From JAGOBP01 sp046328575 (lineage in GTDB: Bacteria > Chloroflexota > Anaerolineae > Fen-1058): 64,000 nt of DNA. The notes below the pieces were generated by a model. That model was given only the letters and a program-made list of their open reading frames with translations. It ran no database searches and was not told where the DNA came from. Below, one piece after another: positions 38,401 to 46,858 of the stretch. A program made the position numbers and the translations under genes. The stretch's first letter is position 1; each line of letters begins with the position of its first letter. The stretch covers positions 62,001 to 126,000 of the forward strand of contig JAXLWI010000002.1 in assembly GCA_046328575.1 (NCBI GenBank), given 5' to 3'.

Positions 38401-39010
38401 ACGCGACGCGCTCCGCTTGGGTTATCTGAAGCCGCAGGCCGTTTATGGCTATTTTCCGGCTCAATCCAGTGGCGACACGTTGATCGTTTACGACCCAATC
38501 GATCACAAACGCGAAGTCGCTCGTTTTGATTTCCCGCGCCAAGCGGGACAAGATAACTTGTGTCTCGCCGATTACTTTGCGCCGGTCGAATCGGGCGTGA
38601 TGGATGTCGTTGCGCTGCAAGTCGTCACCGTTGGTCACGGTGCGGATGAGAAGTTCCAGCAGTTGCAGAGCAACGGCGACTACTCAGAGGCGTACTTTGT
38701 GCATGGCCTTGGCGTTGAGACGGCCGAAGCCACGGCCGAGTATGTGCATCAGCATGTGCGCCGCGAGTTGAACATCGACGCGAAGCGCGGCAAGCGTTAT
38801 TCATGGGGCTATCCGGCGTGCCCGGAGATTGCCGATCATCAAAAAGTGTTTGCGTTGTTGCCACAAGTGGCAGAGTTGGGGCTTGAATTATCGGCGGCGT
38901 TTCAGTTGATTCCAGAGCAATCCACCGCGGCGATTGTGGTGCATCATCCGGCGGCGCGATACTATGCGGTGGGTGTCAATCGAGTCGAGCAATTGATGAG
39001 TGCAAGTTAG
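35489..39010 (+). CDS. metH: Cobalamin-dependent methionine synthase, full-length
   Basis: Transfers the methyl group of methyltetrahydrofolate to homocysteine. 1173 residues, intact. Domains: homocysteine-binding barrel (1-330) with the zinc ligands in GLNCSTG (Cys238) and GGCCGT (Cys304, Cys305); pterin-binding domain (about 345-630; SINLENGRKR, DTLTFTLATG); B12 cap and B12 domain (about 645-880) with GDVHDIG, His748 being the cobalt ligand; reactivation domain (about 918-1173) with SWGYPACP (GYP at 1107-1109). Start TTG at 35489, chosen because AGGAG lies eight bases upstream; an ATG three codons on is too far away. Residues 885-915, between the B12 and reactivation domains, are repeat-derived and in frame. 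First gene after the SAM-I riboswitch. Confidence 0.95.
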   Translation: MKIMPHTNRRYLDALADHVVVFDGAMGTSVQACNLRPIDFGGETLNGCNDYLVITKPDVVESIHASFLAVGAEAIETDTFRSNRLTMREYGLQDRIIEINCAAASLARRVADRFERETGVPRFVAGSIGPSGMLPSTNDPALSNISFQELVDVFREQAVGLIQGGADLLLIETQQDILETKAAVHGAWRAFEETGVRIPVQTQITLDTSGRMLLGTDIAAALSTLESLPIVDVIGLNCSTGPDYMREPVRYLCAHSRKPISVIPNAGLPLNVDGVAVYPMKPVPLSETLAEFVTELGVNAVGGCCGTVPEHIREIVDRVRGLKPKVREIEYAPLVSSAMRATPLIQDPAPLIVGERVNSQGSKKIKKLLLADDYDGILAVARDQVEGGAHVLDICVALTERADEATQMHTLVKKLQMSVETPLMIDSTEADVLKTALEMNPGRAIINSINLENGRKRCDAVLPLAVGHGAAVIALTIDEKGMAKTADAKLDVAKRIYDIAVNEYGLSPDSLIYDTLTFTLATGAADMADSAIETMEGIRQIKAALPGVLTSLGVSNVSFGLNPAARAAINSVFLHRCVQAGLDMALVHPKDITPYAEIDPQVRELCDDLILNRTSDALAKLIAHFENVKVDASKPVEDPTEGLSVEQKIHWMIVHRKKDGIEPLIDASITAHGATANDGAVWTLNNVLLPAMKEVGDKFGAGELILPFVLQSAEVMKKAVAHLEKSLDRKEGTTKGKVVLATVYGDVHDIGKSLVNTILSNNGYTVFDLGKQVPANVIIDKAVEVGATAIGLSALLVSTSKQMPLIVNELQRRGLHIPVMIGGAAINRRFGRRILFTESNVPYDAGVFYCKDAFEGLDTMEKLIDPSERGDLIGRIIAEAEAEVGHQPSAISHQPSATRRPTSSLQPLTSRDIPTPPFWGSRVIREMPLEMIFQHLDVDELYRLQWGAKNTHGDEWVKLKAEFDARLDRMKRDALRLGYLKPQAVYGYFPAQSSGDTLIVYDPIDHKREVARFDFPRQAGQDNLCLADYFAPVESGVMDVVALQVVTVGHGADEKFQQLQSNGDYSEAYFVHGLGVETAEATAEYVHQHVRRELNIDAKRGKRYSWGYPACPEIADHQKVFALLPQVAELGLELSAAFQLIPEQSTAAIVVHHPAARYYAVGVNRVEQLMSAS
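38141..38225. repeat. In-frame heptamer-type repeat block within metH
   Basis: Four CATCAGC-type heptamers in tandem, then CCAACTTCTAGTCTCCAAC-type words, inside the coding sequence. They translate as GHQPSAISHQPSATRR and a short Ser/Pro/Thr-rich stretch that has no counterpart in typical MetH. The frame is kept before and after. Confidence 0.75.
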
Positions 39011-39022
39011 CAAGAGGAGATC

Positions 39023-39796
39023 ATGTCTAAGTTTAACGGCAGTTATATTCCGAAGTCGGCGTTGGTGATCCACGCGCATCCCGATGATGCTGAGTTTACG
39101 ATCGGGGCGACGTTGGCCAAATGGGCTAAAGCGGGCTGCGAGATCACGTTGCTGTTGATCACCAGCGGCAACGTCGGCACACACGATCCCAAGTACACAC
39201 GCGAATCACTGGCGCAGACACGCGAAGCCGAGCAGATGGATGTGGCGCGATTGCTAGGGATCAAATCGGTGGTGTTTCTGCGTCACGATGACTGCGCCGT
39301 GCAGCCTACGCTTGAGCTCAGCCGCGAACTGGTGCGTGAGATTCGCGCGCGCAAGCCAGAAGTGGTTTTGTGCGGCAGTCCTGAAGGTTGGTTCTACGGC
39401 GACGACTACATCAATCATCCCGATCACCGCGCGGCGGGCGTGGCGGCGTTGGAGGCAGTGTTCCCACGTTGCGAAATGGAATTGTTCTGGCCGGAAGAAG
39501 GTCCGGTTTGGAAAGTGCACGCCGTTTACGTCCACGGCACAGACGAAGACAATGTAGCCGTCGACGTGGCCGATTGGCTGGATGTGAAGGTCGCGGCGTT
39601 AAAGCTGCACAAGAGCCAACTCGGAGACTGGGATCCGACCGAGATGATCACGCAGTGGGCCACAGAAGAGGCGAAAGCCTATCGGAAGCGCATGAAGAAG
39701 CGCGGCGTGAAAGTGAAGGCCGATGATGGCGGTAAACTCAAACGCGTGGAGACTTTCCGCGTGATGACACTGGTGGATAATCCGCAAGAATCATAA
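39023..39796 (+). CDS. PIG-L/LmbE family deacetylase, copy 1
   Basis: 257 residues, intact, 12 bases after metH. The zinc site is HAHPDDAEF near the N-terminus, with the third ligand in the C-terminal-half motif INHPDHRAAG. Further family marks are LITSGNVGTHD and VVFLRHDD. Characterised members remove acetyl groups from GlcNAc-type sugars (MshB, BshB, PIG-L) or amidate mycothiol conjugates. Why such enzymes sit in a methionine operon is not known; a role in low-molecular-weight thiol metabolism is an inference. The ribosome-binding site is AGAGGAGA. The C-terminal tail is rich in Lys/Arg (KRMKKRGVKVK). Confidence 0.9.
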   Translation: MSKFNGSYIPKSALVIHAHPDDAEFTIGATLAKWAKAGCEITLLLITSGNVGTHDPKYTRESLAQTREAEQMDVARLLGIKSVVFLRHDDCAVQPTLELSRELVREIRARKPEVVLCGSPEGWFYGDDYINHPDHRAAGVAALEAVFPRCEMELFWPEEGPVWKVHAVYVHGTDEDNVAVDVADWLDVKVAALKLHKSQLGDWDPTEMITQWATEEAKAYRKRMKKRGVKVKADDGGKLKRVETFRVMTLVDNPQES

Positions 39797-39866
39797 TTTC
39801 ACCGCAGAGGGCGCAGAGCACGCGGAGACAACTATAAATTTCTCAGCGTACTCTGCGGTGTATAGT
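39795..39866. repeat. Palindromic CACCGCAGAG-type intergenic repeat
   Basis: CACCGCAGAGGGCGCAGAGC and, inverted after a short A/T centre, CAGCGTACTCTGCGGTG. This is the CACCGCAGAGGCGCAGAG family of palindromic repeats found between genes in many bacterial genomes. It separates the two deacetylase genes without ending the operon (no T-run). Confidence 0.7.
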
Positions 39867-39900
39867 CAGCAAGAACACCTAAACATTTACCAGAGGAAAA

Positions 39901-40611
39901 ATGGCTAAGTTCGATAGTGACTGGGTTCCAAACACGGCGATGACGATTTTTGCGCATCCCGACGATGCCGAATTTTCATGCTCGGCGACAGTAGCCAAGT
40001 GGGCCAAGGCCGGTTGCGAGATCACGTACGTGCTGATCACCAGCGGCAACGTGGGCACACATGATACCAAGTACACGCCCGAAACACTCATGGAAGTCCG
40101 CGAACGCGAGCAGCGCAACGCGTGTGAGGTACTGGGCGTGAAGCACGTGGAGTTTCTGCGTCACGACGATGGTCGCCTCGTGGCCGATCTGAACTTGCGG
40201 CGCGAACTCGTGCGGCTGATTCGCAAGTACCAGCCGGAAGTGGTGTTCTGCGGCGATCCGAACCAGGTCTTCTGGCTGAACAATCGCATCAATCATCCCG
40301 ATCATCGCGCGGCGGCGCTGGCTGCCATCGACGCGGTCTTTCCGGCGTGCGAGATGGAACTGCTGTGGCCGGAAGAAGGCCCGGTCTGGAAAGTGCACGG
40401 CGTCTACGTCCGAACCGAAGAGGGCGTGAATACCTGGATCGATGTGAGCGATACGCTCGAAACGAAGATCAAAGCGTTGCGCGAACATCACAGCCAATTG
40501 GACGACAACCAGGGTCTGGAAGACATGATACATCAGCGGCACGCTGATGCTGGCAAAGATCACGGCTTGGCATATGCGGAAGCGTTTCGCGTGATAAGGT
40601 TGAAGGAATAA
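39901..40611 (+). CDS. PIG-L/LmbE family deacetylase, copy 2
   Basis: 236 residues, intact. Paralogue of the gene just upstream (shared LITSGNVGTHD, FLRHDD, PEEGPVWKVHGVYV-type blocks). Zinc site AHPDDAEFSC and INHPDHRAAA, catalytic Asp present. It starts at 39901 behind AGAGGAAA. It differs from copy 1 mainly in the C-terminal third (HHSQLDDNQGLEDMIHQRH). Probably a tandem duplication that has diverged, perhaps with separate substrates. Same operon as metH. Confidence 0.9.
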   Translation: MAKFDSDWVPNTAMTIFAHPDDAEFSCSATVAKWAKAGCEITYVLITSGNVGTHDTKYTPETLMEVREREQRNACEVLGVKHVEFLRHDDGRLVADLNLRRELVRLIRKYQPEVVFCGDPNQVFWLNNRINHPDHRAAALAAIDAVFPACEMELLWPEEGPVWKVHGVYVRTEEGVNTWIDVSDTLETKIKALREHHSQLDDNQGLEDMIHQRHADAGKDHGLAYAEAFRVIRLKE

Positions 40612-40676
40612 CCACTGACTAATGACCAGTGAGCAAAACGGGTTTGTCATTTGTCATTTTTGATTGGTCATTCGCA
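40612..40676. repeat. Degenerate TGACCAG/GTCATTT heptamer block
   Basis: Words such as ACTAATGACCAGTGAGC and TTGTCATTTGTCATTTTTG fill the gap before the next gene. The left part is inverted relative to the right, allowing a hairpin. Confidence 0.55.
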
Positions 40677-40686
40677 AGGACTGAAC

Positions 40687-42558
40687 ATGAGCACCGACTT
40701 TCTCGATCGTTTGAAGCGCGGCCCGATTTTGTGCGACGGCGCGATGGGCACGCAGATTCACGCGCGCGGCATCTCGTTTGAGCACTGCTTCGACGAATTG
40801 AATCTATCACAGCCGGAAGTGATCCTCGACGTGCATCGCGCCTATGTGGAAGCGGGCGCGGAGATCATCGAGACCAACACTTTTGGCGCGAATCGCTTCC
40901 GGTTGATCGAGCACGAACTGGAAAACAAACTCGTCGAGATCAATCAAGCCGGTGTGCGGCTGGCGCGCAAAGCCGCCGATGAATCACGGCGCAAGATCTA
41001 CGTCGCCGGTTCGATCGGACCACTGGGCGTGCGGCTCGCGCCGTTGGGCCGCGTCAGTCCGATCGAGGCGTATGAGGCCTTCAAAGAGCAGGTGATCGCG
41101 CTCGCGGCTGAAGGCGTCGATGTGTTGATTTTCGAAACGTTCAGCGATCTGGGTGAAATCACGCAGGCAATTAAAGCCGCGAAGGAAGTTGCGCCGGACG
41201 CGGCCATCATCGCGCAGATGACGTTCACCGAAGATGCGTGTACACCATTGGGCGATGCGCCTGAGCTGGTGGCAAAGACGCTGATCGAATTAGGCGCGAA
41301 CGTGATCGGTGCGAATTGCAGCGTCGGCCCGGCGCGCTTGCTGCCCGTGATTCGAGCGTTGGCCCATCACGCGCACGCGAGTGAGCACGGTCCGCTGGTG
41401 TCGATTCAGCCCAACGCGGGCTGGCCGCAACGCATGGGGCCGCGCCTGGTGTACCCGCGACGCCGGAATACTTTGGCGATTATACGCGGCGTTTTCTGGA
41501 TGTCGGCGCGACGATCATCGGCGGGTGCTGTGGCACCTACCCGCAGCACATTCGTGCGATGCGGACGGTGTTGGATGAAGCGGAACTGCGCGCGACAACG
41601 CGTGTCTCGGTCAGCGTGCCACGCGGCGGATCACTGGCCGAAGCTGTGCCGTTCGCCGAACCGATCGCGCCGACGCAGCTGGCCGAGAAGTTTGGGGCGA
41701 AGAAGTTTGTGGTTGCGGTGGAAGTTGATCCGCCGCGCGGACACAACGCCAATCGTATTATCGAAGCGGCGCGTGAACTCAAGCACGCGGGCTTCGACGT
41801 GGTGCACATCGCCGATACGCCGATGGCGCGCATGCGCATGAGCGCGTGGGCGCTGGCGCATCTGATTCAGCGCGATACAGAATTGGAAACCGTGCTGCAT
41901 TTTCCGACGCGCGGCCGTAACCTGCTGCGCGTGCAGAGCGATCTGTTGGCCGCGCACGCGCTGGGCGTGCGTAATCTCCTTGTTTTGATGGGTGATCCGC
42001 CATCGGTGGGCGACTATCCCGAAGCGGGCGATCAGCATGACATCGTGCCGTCGGGCTTGGTGAAGTTGATCAAAGGTAGCCTCAACACTGGCAAAGACTC
42101 GGCGGGCATCTCGATTGGTTCGGCGACGACGTTCCATGTCGGCGTGGCGGTGAACTTCTATCCGCCCGATCTCGATCGCGAGTTGAAGACGTTCCGCAAA
42201 GATTTTGGCGGGCGCGGACTTTGCCGTCTCGCAGCCGATCTTCGATGTGACCCCAGTCCGATTGTTCTTGCAGCGATATTGCGATCAATTCGGCGCAGCG
42301 CCGATCCCGATCGTGGGCGGCGTGCTGCCGCCCGCCTCACTGCGCAACGCCGAGTTCCTGCACAACGAATTGCCCAGCATTATCCTGCCCGATTGGGCGC
42401 TCGATCGCATGCGCAAGTCGAGCGATGGCCGCAAGGAAGGGATCAAGATCGCGCGTGAGGCGTTGGAACAACTGCGCGAACTGGTGCAGGGCGTGTACGT
42501 GATGCCGATGTTCGGCCGCTATGATTCGGCGGCGGAAGTGATCGAAGTGGTGAAGTGA
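40687..42558 (+). CDS. Homocysteine S-methyltransferase and methylenetetrahydrofolate reductase fusion (two frame slips)
   Basis: Fusion of the YitJ/BHMT-MTHFR type: residues 1-300 are a homocysteine-binding barrel and the rest is a MetF-like reductase that makes methyltetrahydrofolate, the methyl donor for MetH. Barrel marks: CDGAMGTQIH, GANCSVGPARL (zinc Cys) and, after a slip near 41457, GATIIGGCCGT (zinc Cys pair). Reductase marks: FVVAVEVDPPRGHN, LVLMGDPPSVGDYP, AVNFYPP, then after a second slip near 42210 GADFAVSQPIFD and PIVGGVLPPASLRN. About 620 residues in total, normal for the fusion. Start at the ATG at 40687 behind AAGGA. The two slips sit where the intact block of the window ends. 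Last gene of the riboswitch-controlled operon. Confidence 0.9.
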
Positions 42559-42580
42559 TGAGTAACGAGTAACGAATGAA
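42553..42580. repeat. GAGTAAC/GAATGAA heptamer repeat at the operon end
   Basis: GATGAGTAACGAGTAACG-type tandem words overlapping the stop codon of the fusion gene and leading into the terminator. Same class as the block at 8446-8482. Confidence 0.55.
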
Positions 42581-42582
42581 TG

Positions 42583-42618
42583 ACCGCCAGGCGCTGAAGA
42601 TCGCTCGGCGGTTTTTTT
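42583..42618 (+). terminator. Rho-independent terminator of the methionine operon
   Basis: Stem ACCGCC/GGCGGT around an 18-base loop that can pair further, followed by TTTTTTT. It lies 25 bases after the last stop codon of the operon. Confidence 0.85.
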
Positions 42619-42623
42619 GTTGA

Positions 42624-43346
42624 TCAGCCAACTGCTTGAGTGTTGGACGGAAACTGAACCTGTCTGTTTGGTAAGTATTGTTGGAGGAATTGATTGACGG
42701 TTGCCTGTTCGGCGGAGTTAACTACTACCGAGGTATCGCGCAACCAACGCTGTGAAAACTTTGTTTTCTTGTGAAAGGTTAGTTTGTTTTTCTGCCACTC
42801 ATACGATTCAACGTCTTGCCATGCCAAAAAGGCAATCCCGCTGATTCGCAAGCCTGTAAGCGTAAAGCCTGGTTTGATAAGCGCTGTAAGAATACTATTT
42901 GCCGCTAACCCCATAAAGAAAAAGCCACCAGCTGCCCCAGCCATACTCCGATTATAGAGAATCCAGGCTGCTTCATTGTTTTTTGCATAGATGACGGCGA
43001 TGTTGGAGGCAAACGCGTAGCCAATAGCGCCAGTTGAAAAGATCAGCCACCAGACACTCATAAGCCCATTAAGCCACGGCGACTGAGTAGTCGATTTGAC
43101 GGTCACTTGTGTGGCACCTCTTAGGATGAGGCTTGCAACTGTGGCAAGTGCGCTACCCCATAGCCAGGCCCCTACCCATAGATATAGTTCTGTAAGACTA
43201 CGTTCGCTGCTGCCTGCATTTCGAGATAATGCCGCGCCAAAAATGATAATCATTCCAGCCAGAGAAACCGCCCAGTTTAACCAGGATGGCTTTACGAAGA
43301 GCGTGACAACCATTGAGACAATCAAGATAACAACAATTTCTGACAT
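42624..43346 (-). CDS. Membrane protein with C-terminal DUF5673-like domain
   Basis: 240 residues, intact. Five membrane helices in the first 165 residues (IVVILIVSMVVTLFV, WAVSLAGMIIIFGAAL, then three more), then a soluble part FLAWQDVESYEWQKNKLTFH that resembles the DUF5673 domain. Function unknown. It is noticeably richer in A+T than its neighbours and uses more AAA/TTT codons, which suggests recent transfer or weak expression (inference). It is convergent with the methionine operon and stands alone. Confidence 0.7.
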   Translation of the reverse strand: MSEIVVILIVSMVVTLFVKPSWLNWAVSLAGMIIIFGAALSRNAGSSERSLTELYLWVGAWLWGSALATVASLILRGATQVTVKSTTQSPWLNGLMSVWWLIFSTGAIGYAFASNIAVIYAKNNEAAWILYNRSMAGAAGGFFFMGLAANSILTALIKPGFTLTGLRISGIAFLAWQDVESYEWQKNKLTFHKKTKFSQRWLRDTSVVVNSAEQATVNQFLQQYLPNRQVQFPSNTQAVG

Positions 43347-43593
43347 GACGATTTTTTCCGTGTGAAGTGATGACGATAGTATAGATCAAATGGCATAGCA
43401 AGCAAATTGTTTCGCAGATTGTGCCTTACGCATCACGTATAAGTGTGACCAATTTCCTATTCGTCGATCGAGCGCGACTTGAAAAGTACCAATGTACCGC
43501 GCCCAAAGGCGGTTTGCGGTAGGTTTGTACTACTGACAGGGTCGTGTCCTCCACCTATCATTGAATCAGATTACAGGTTGGAGGATACAGCCT

Positions 43594-45900
43594 ATGGGGC
43601 TTAGAACAGCTTTTGCCAAATGGAAATCGCTCGGGCTAATCGGCGCGATCGGGTTGGCGATGTGGACGTTGGCGGCAAGTACGCCACGCGTTTCGGCGCA
43701 GGATCGAGGTCCGACCACACCGTACGGTACATATTCGATCTTTATGCCATTGATCAGCCGGGCCGAACCGGCGGGGCGCATCTTTGCGCTTCAACCCGTC
43801 TCAACGTCTGTGCCGCGCTACGGCAAGTTTGAAGTCGCTTTTCAGATCACGACGCCGGCTACTAATGTCTACTTCCCCTATGATCCTGCCGCGCCGCTGA
43901 ATGAGTCCGGCGTGTCAGTCGATCTGATTGTCACGTCGCCCAACGGGGCCGTGACAACCTCGCCGTGTTTCTATTATCAACCCGTCGATGCGAATGTTGT
44001 GCCGATCGGCCAACCCGATTGGCGCTGCCGTTTCGCGCCGAGTACGCTCGGGACGTGGCACTACGTCGTGCGGTTGATCGATCAGGCGGGCACCGCGCAA
44101 AGTCCATCGGCGGCGTTCAACGTCATCGTGTCGAATAATCACGGTTTTGTGCGCGTCAGCCCCACCGATTCGCATTATTTTGAGTTCAGCGATGGCACGC
44201 CGTTTTTATATCCGCTGATCAATGTGGAATGGACCAGCCCGCTCAACGGCCTCACCACGCTGCGCACGAATCTGCAAAAATGGGGACAGAACGGCGTGCG
44301 CTTCGTGCGCTGGTTTCCGACGGGCGAAGGTGCTAATCCCTATGTTGTGCCATTTAGCGATGAGATGCGTGTGAATTGGGGGTTCGGTGCCGCGGCGAGT
44401 AAAGAGGAAGCCGATCCGGTCACCGGCAATCAGTTTACGTTTGCGCCTTACTATTACACCAATCAAACCGTGAGCGCGATCAAAGGCGCGCGCTACCGTT
44501 TGAGTTTTCGCGCCAAAGTGACTGGCAATAAAGTCCTGCGCCCGCAACTGGGCGACACTGTCCTGGAGATTCGCGCTTCAGGTTGGCAGACTTACACACT
44601 GGAGGCGACGAGCACTGACACGGCGTTGACGGTGTGGCTGCACGACGGCTACAGCGAATCTGATAATACTACCGGGACCATTCGCCTCGATTCGATCACG
44701 CTGCAGCGCGATGAAAGCGGGCAGGGCGCGTGGGGGCCGAATCTATTGTCACGCGGCGACCCCGATACTTATCAGTATATTGATCAGGTGGGCGCGGCGC
44801 GGCTGGACGAAATCATGCGTCTAAGCGAGCAGTATGGCGTGTATCACAAATTGACGCTGTTTCACAAGAACGATGAACTTCTGGGCGTGATGAAGCCTGA
44901 TGGTACGATCACGACGACGTGGGACATCAACAACTTCTACAGCGGTGACGGGCAAGTGGCGCGCACCCTGGAAAAAGCTACGTCCGCTACTTTGTAGCGC
45001 GTTGGAGCTATTCAACCGCGCTGCACTCGGTGGAATGGAGCAACGAGAACATGCTGACGACTAGTTACAATGCGGCGTTCGGCGTGTTGGGCTACATCCG
45101 CACCATCGAGCCGCGTCATTTGCTATTGTCGAATTCGTTTTGAGATGTTTACTTCGTCGAGTCGTTTTGGACTGACGCAACGTACGGCAGTTTGATGGAT
45201 TACGCCGACAAAGCACTGGTACGCTCGGCCCGGTTCTGGTGACGGCGAACTCGTTAGCGATCTACACGGACGACACAGCAGCCAACGTCCGCGAGTGTCA
45301 GCGCCAGTTTGCGAACTATCGCAGTTGGTATGCGCAGAACAAACCGATCGTGCGCGGTGAGACCGGCGTCTGGCAGCCCGGCACGAACAATCCCTATGAC
45401 TTTGGCAGCGGCGCGGTAACTACTTCCACAAGCAACTGTGGGCGCAGATGGGTGATCAGTGCGGCGGTGAGTGGTATCGACGATCTGGTCGATAACAATT
45501 GGTGGGGCATGTATGCACTGTATGAGAACTTCCTGGCAGGGTGAACCGTTAACCAACGGCCACTACGTCGACGTGGGCACCGACACCGAGGCGATCACCA
45601 CCTCGAACGTATCGGGCAGCGTGCGGGCGTGGGGTAAGGTCGATACGACTAATGGCCGCGGCGCGGTGTGGATCGACAATGCCAATGACACATGGCAGCG
45701 GGTTGCCAACGGCCAGTCGATCGGCACGACGGACGCGACGTTGTCGCTTAACGCGCCGAATGGTACTGTCAAAGATTACGTGGTTTAACACCGATACCGG
45801 CACGACGACGACGAGCACCCAGAACGTTACGACCGGTAAGTTATCGGTGACGGTCTCGGCGTTGGTACATGATGTGGCAGTGAAGTTCAAGAAGCAGTGA
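43594..45900 (+). CDS. Exported glycosidase-like protein with DUF5060 domain (frame-broken in its second half)
   Basis: Signal peptide after the ATG at 43594 (SLGLIGAIGLAMWTLAAS, cleavage near SAQD), preceded by TTGGAGGA. Residues 60-185 form a DUF5060-like Ig domain (KFEVAFQITTPATNVYFPYD). A TIM-barrel start follows (YFEFSDGTPFLYPLINVEW, TNLQKWGQNGVRFVRWFP), with an inserted carbohydrate-binding-like jelly roll (ARYRLSFRAKVTGNK, EIRASGWQTYTLEATS). The barrel continues with HKLTLFHKNDELLG, WSNENMLTTSYN (possible catalytic Glu), NKPIVRGETGVWQPG (second possible Glu), then a C-terminal beta domain ending VHDVAVKFKKQ. The first 1.4 kb are clean; five or six slips follow. The motif YSIFMPLISR follows the signal peptide. 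Likely a secreted polysaccharide-degrading enzyme. Confidence 0.75.
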
Positions 45901-45960
45901 AAAGTGACAGTGAGCAGGTAGATTCTCATTCGTCACTCGTCATCGTATTCATTCGTTAGC
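45896..45960. repeat. Degenerate AGTGACA/GTCACTC repeat block
   Basis: AGTGAAAAGTGACAGTGAGC on the left and TCGTCACTCGTCATCG on the right form loosely inverted heptamer-like words after the glycosidase stop. A hairpin here could end that transcript. Confidence 0.5.
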
Positions 45961-45972
45961 GTTCGGGCTGGA

Positions 45973-45981
45973 TGGTATACT
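45973..45981 (+). promoter_or_regulatory. Extended -10 element directly before the Fpg gene
   Basis: TGGTATACT, one mismatch from the extended -10 consensus, ending seven bases before the ATG at 45989. As with the HAD gene, transcription would start within one or two bases of the start codon. Confidence 0.5.
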
Positions 45982-45988
45982 GTGAGGC

Positions 45989-46831
45989 ATGCCCGAACTT
46001 CCGGGCTTCGAAGTGGTGTGTGAGGTCTTACGGCGTCGTGTGGTCGGTCAGACCATCGACGCTGTCACATTGATTCAGCCCGGCGCGGCCATCGTCGTGC
46101 GCGATCTGACCGCCAGCCAGTTTGATGTCGCGTTAACGGGCGCGACCATCGAGACGGCGGCGCGGCGCCAGCGAGTTCGTGATCTTCAACCTCGCCAAGC
46201 CTTACACTGCACTACATCTTGCCATCAATCCCAAACTCACCGGGCGACTACAACTCCGCCGCGCCCACCGAGGAGAAGAAACTGCCCAAAACACACGTGA
46301 TTTGCGCGTTGTCCAACGACACTCGATCTGCGTTACCTCGATCAAAAGACGATGGGGCGGTTGTACCTCACCGCTGATTTATCGCAGGTGCCCGATACTA
46401 CGCTCGGCCCGGAGCCGTTCGACGTGTCACTCAGGAAATCCATTCACCGAGCGATTGCGACGTATCGGGGCGAGATCAAGAGGTATCCTGGTGCGTGGCG
46501 AATTTCTGGCGGGCATCGGTAACGCGTATGCCGATGAGATTTTGTGGGTGGCGAAGATCCATCCGTATCGCAAACGCACAGCGTTGACGCCCGATGAGAT
46601 TGAGCGACTGTACGACGCAATGTTATCTACACTGCGCGAGGCTATCGACAAAGTCCGCGCCGAGATGGGCGAGGCCATTCATCGCGAACCGCGCGACTTC
46701 ATGGCGATCCATATGAAGGCCGGGCGACCTTGCCCGCGTTGCGGCTGGCTATTTCGCAGGTAGGCGCCAATCAACGCATCGCAATTTCTGCCGCACGTGC
46801 CAACCGGGCGGTTTGATCAAAAGGGATGTGA
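45989..46831 (+). CDS. Formamidopyrimidine-DNA glycosylase-like protein (Fpg/Nei family, frame-broken)
   Basis: Base-excision repair glycosylase/AP lyase. The N-terminus MPELPGFEVV keeps the catalytic Pro2 and Glu3; Gly replaces the usual Glu6. The H2TH region reads GILVRGEFLAGIGNAYADEIL, with KIHPYRKRTAL. The C-terminal zinc finger is CPRCG, then NFCRTCQPGG (two CxxC pairs), with a slip between them. About 275 residues when five slips are bridged. The true stop is probably TGA at 46829-46831 (GLIKGM) if the A/G run before it has one extra base. It does not contain the usual LysPro-rich lesion loop in readable form. Near-leaderless start. Confidence 0.85.
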
Positions 46832-46858
46832 GGCCTGATGCGAGAAAAGCTTGCCGTG

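Noticed and set aside
40687..42558. Programmed frameshifting in the methyltransferase-reductase fusion
   Set aside because: Two separate slips without slippery heptamers or following stem-loops; adjacent to the boundary of the error-rich part.
43480..43540. Imperfect inverted repeat with GTACC/GGTTTGTAC words before the DUF5060 gene as a riboswitch
   Set aside because: No match to a conserved aptamer core that I know, and no terminator or sequestered ribosome-binding site; probably chance or an operator of unknown kind.
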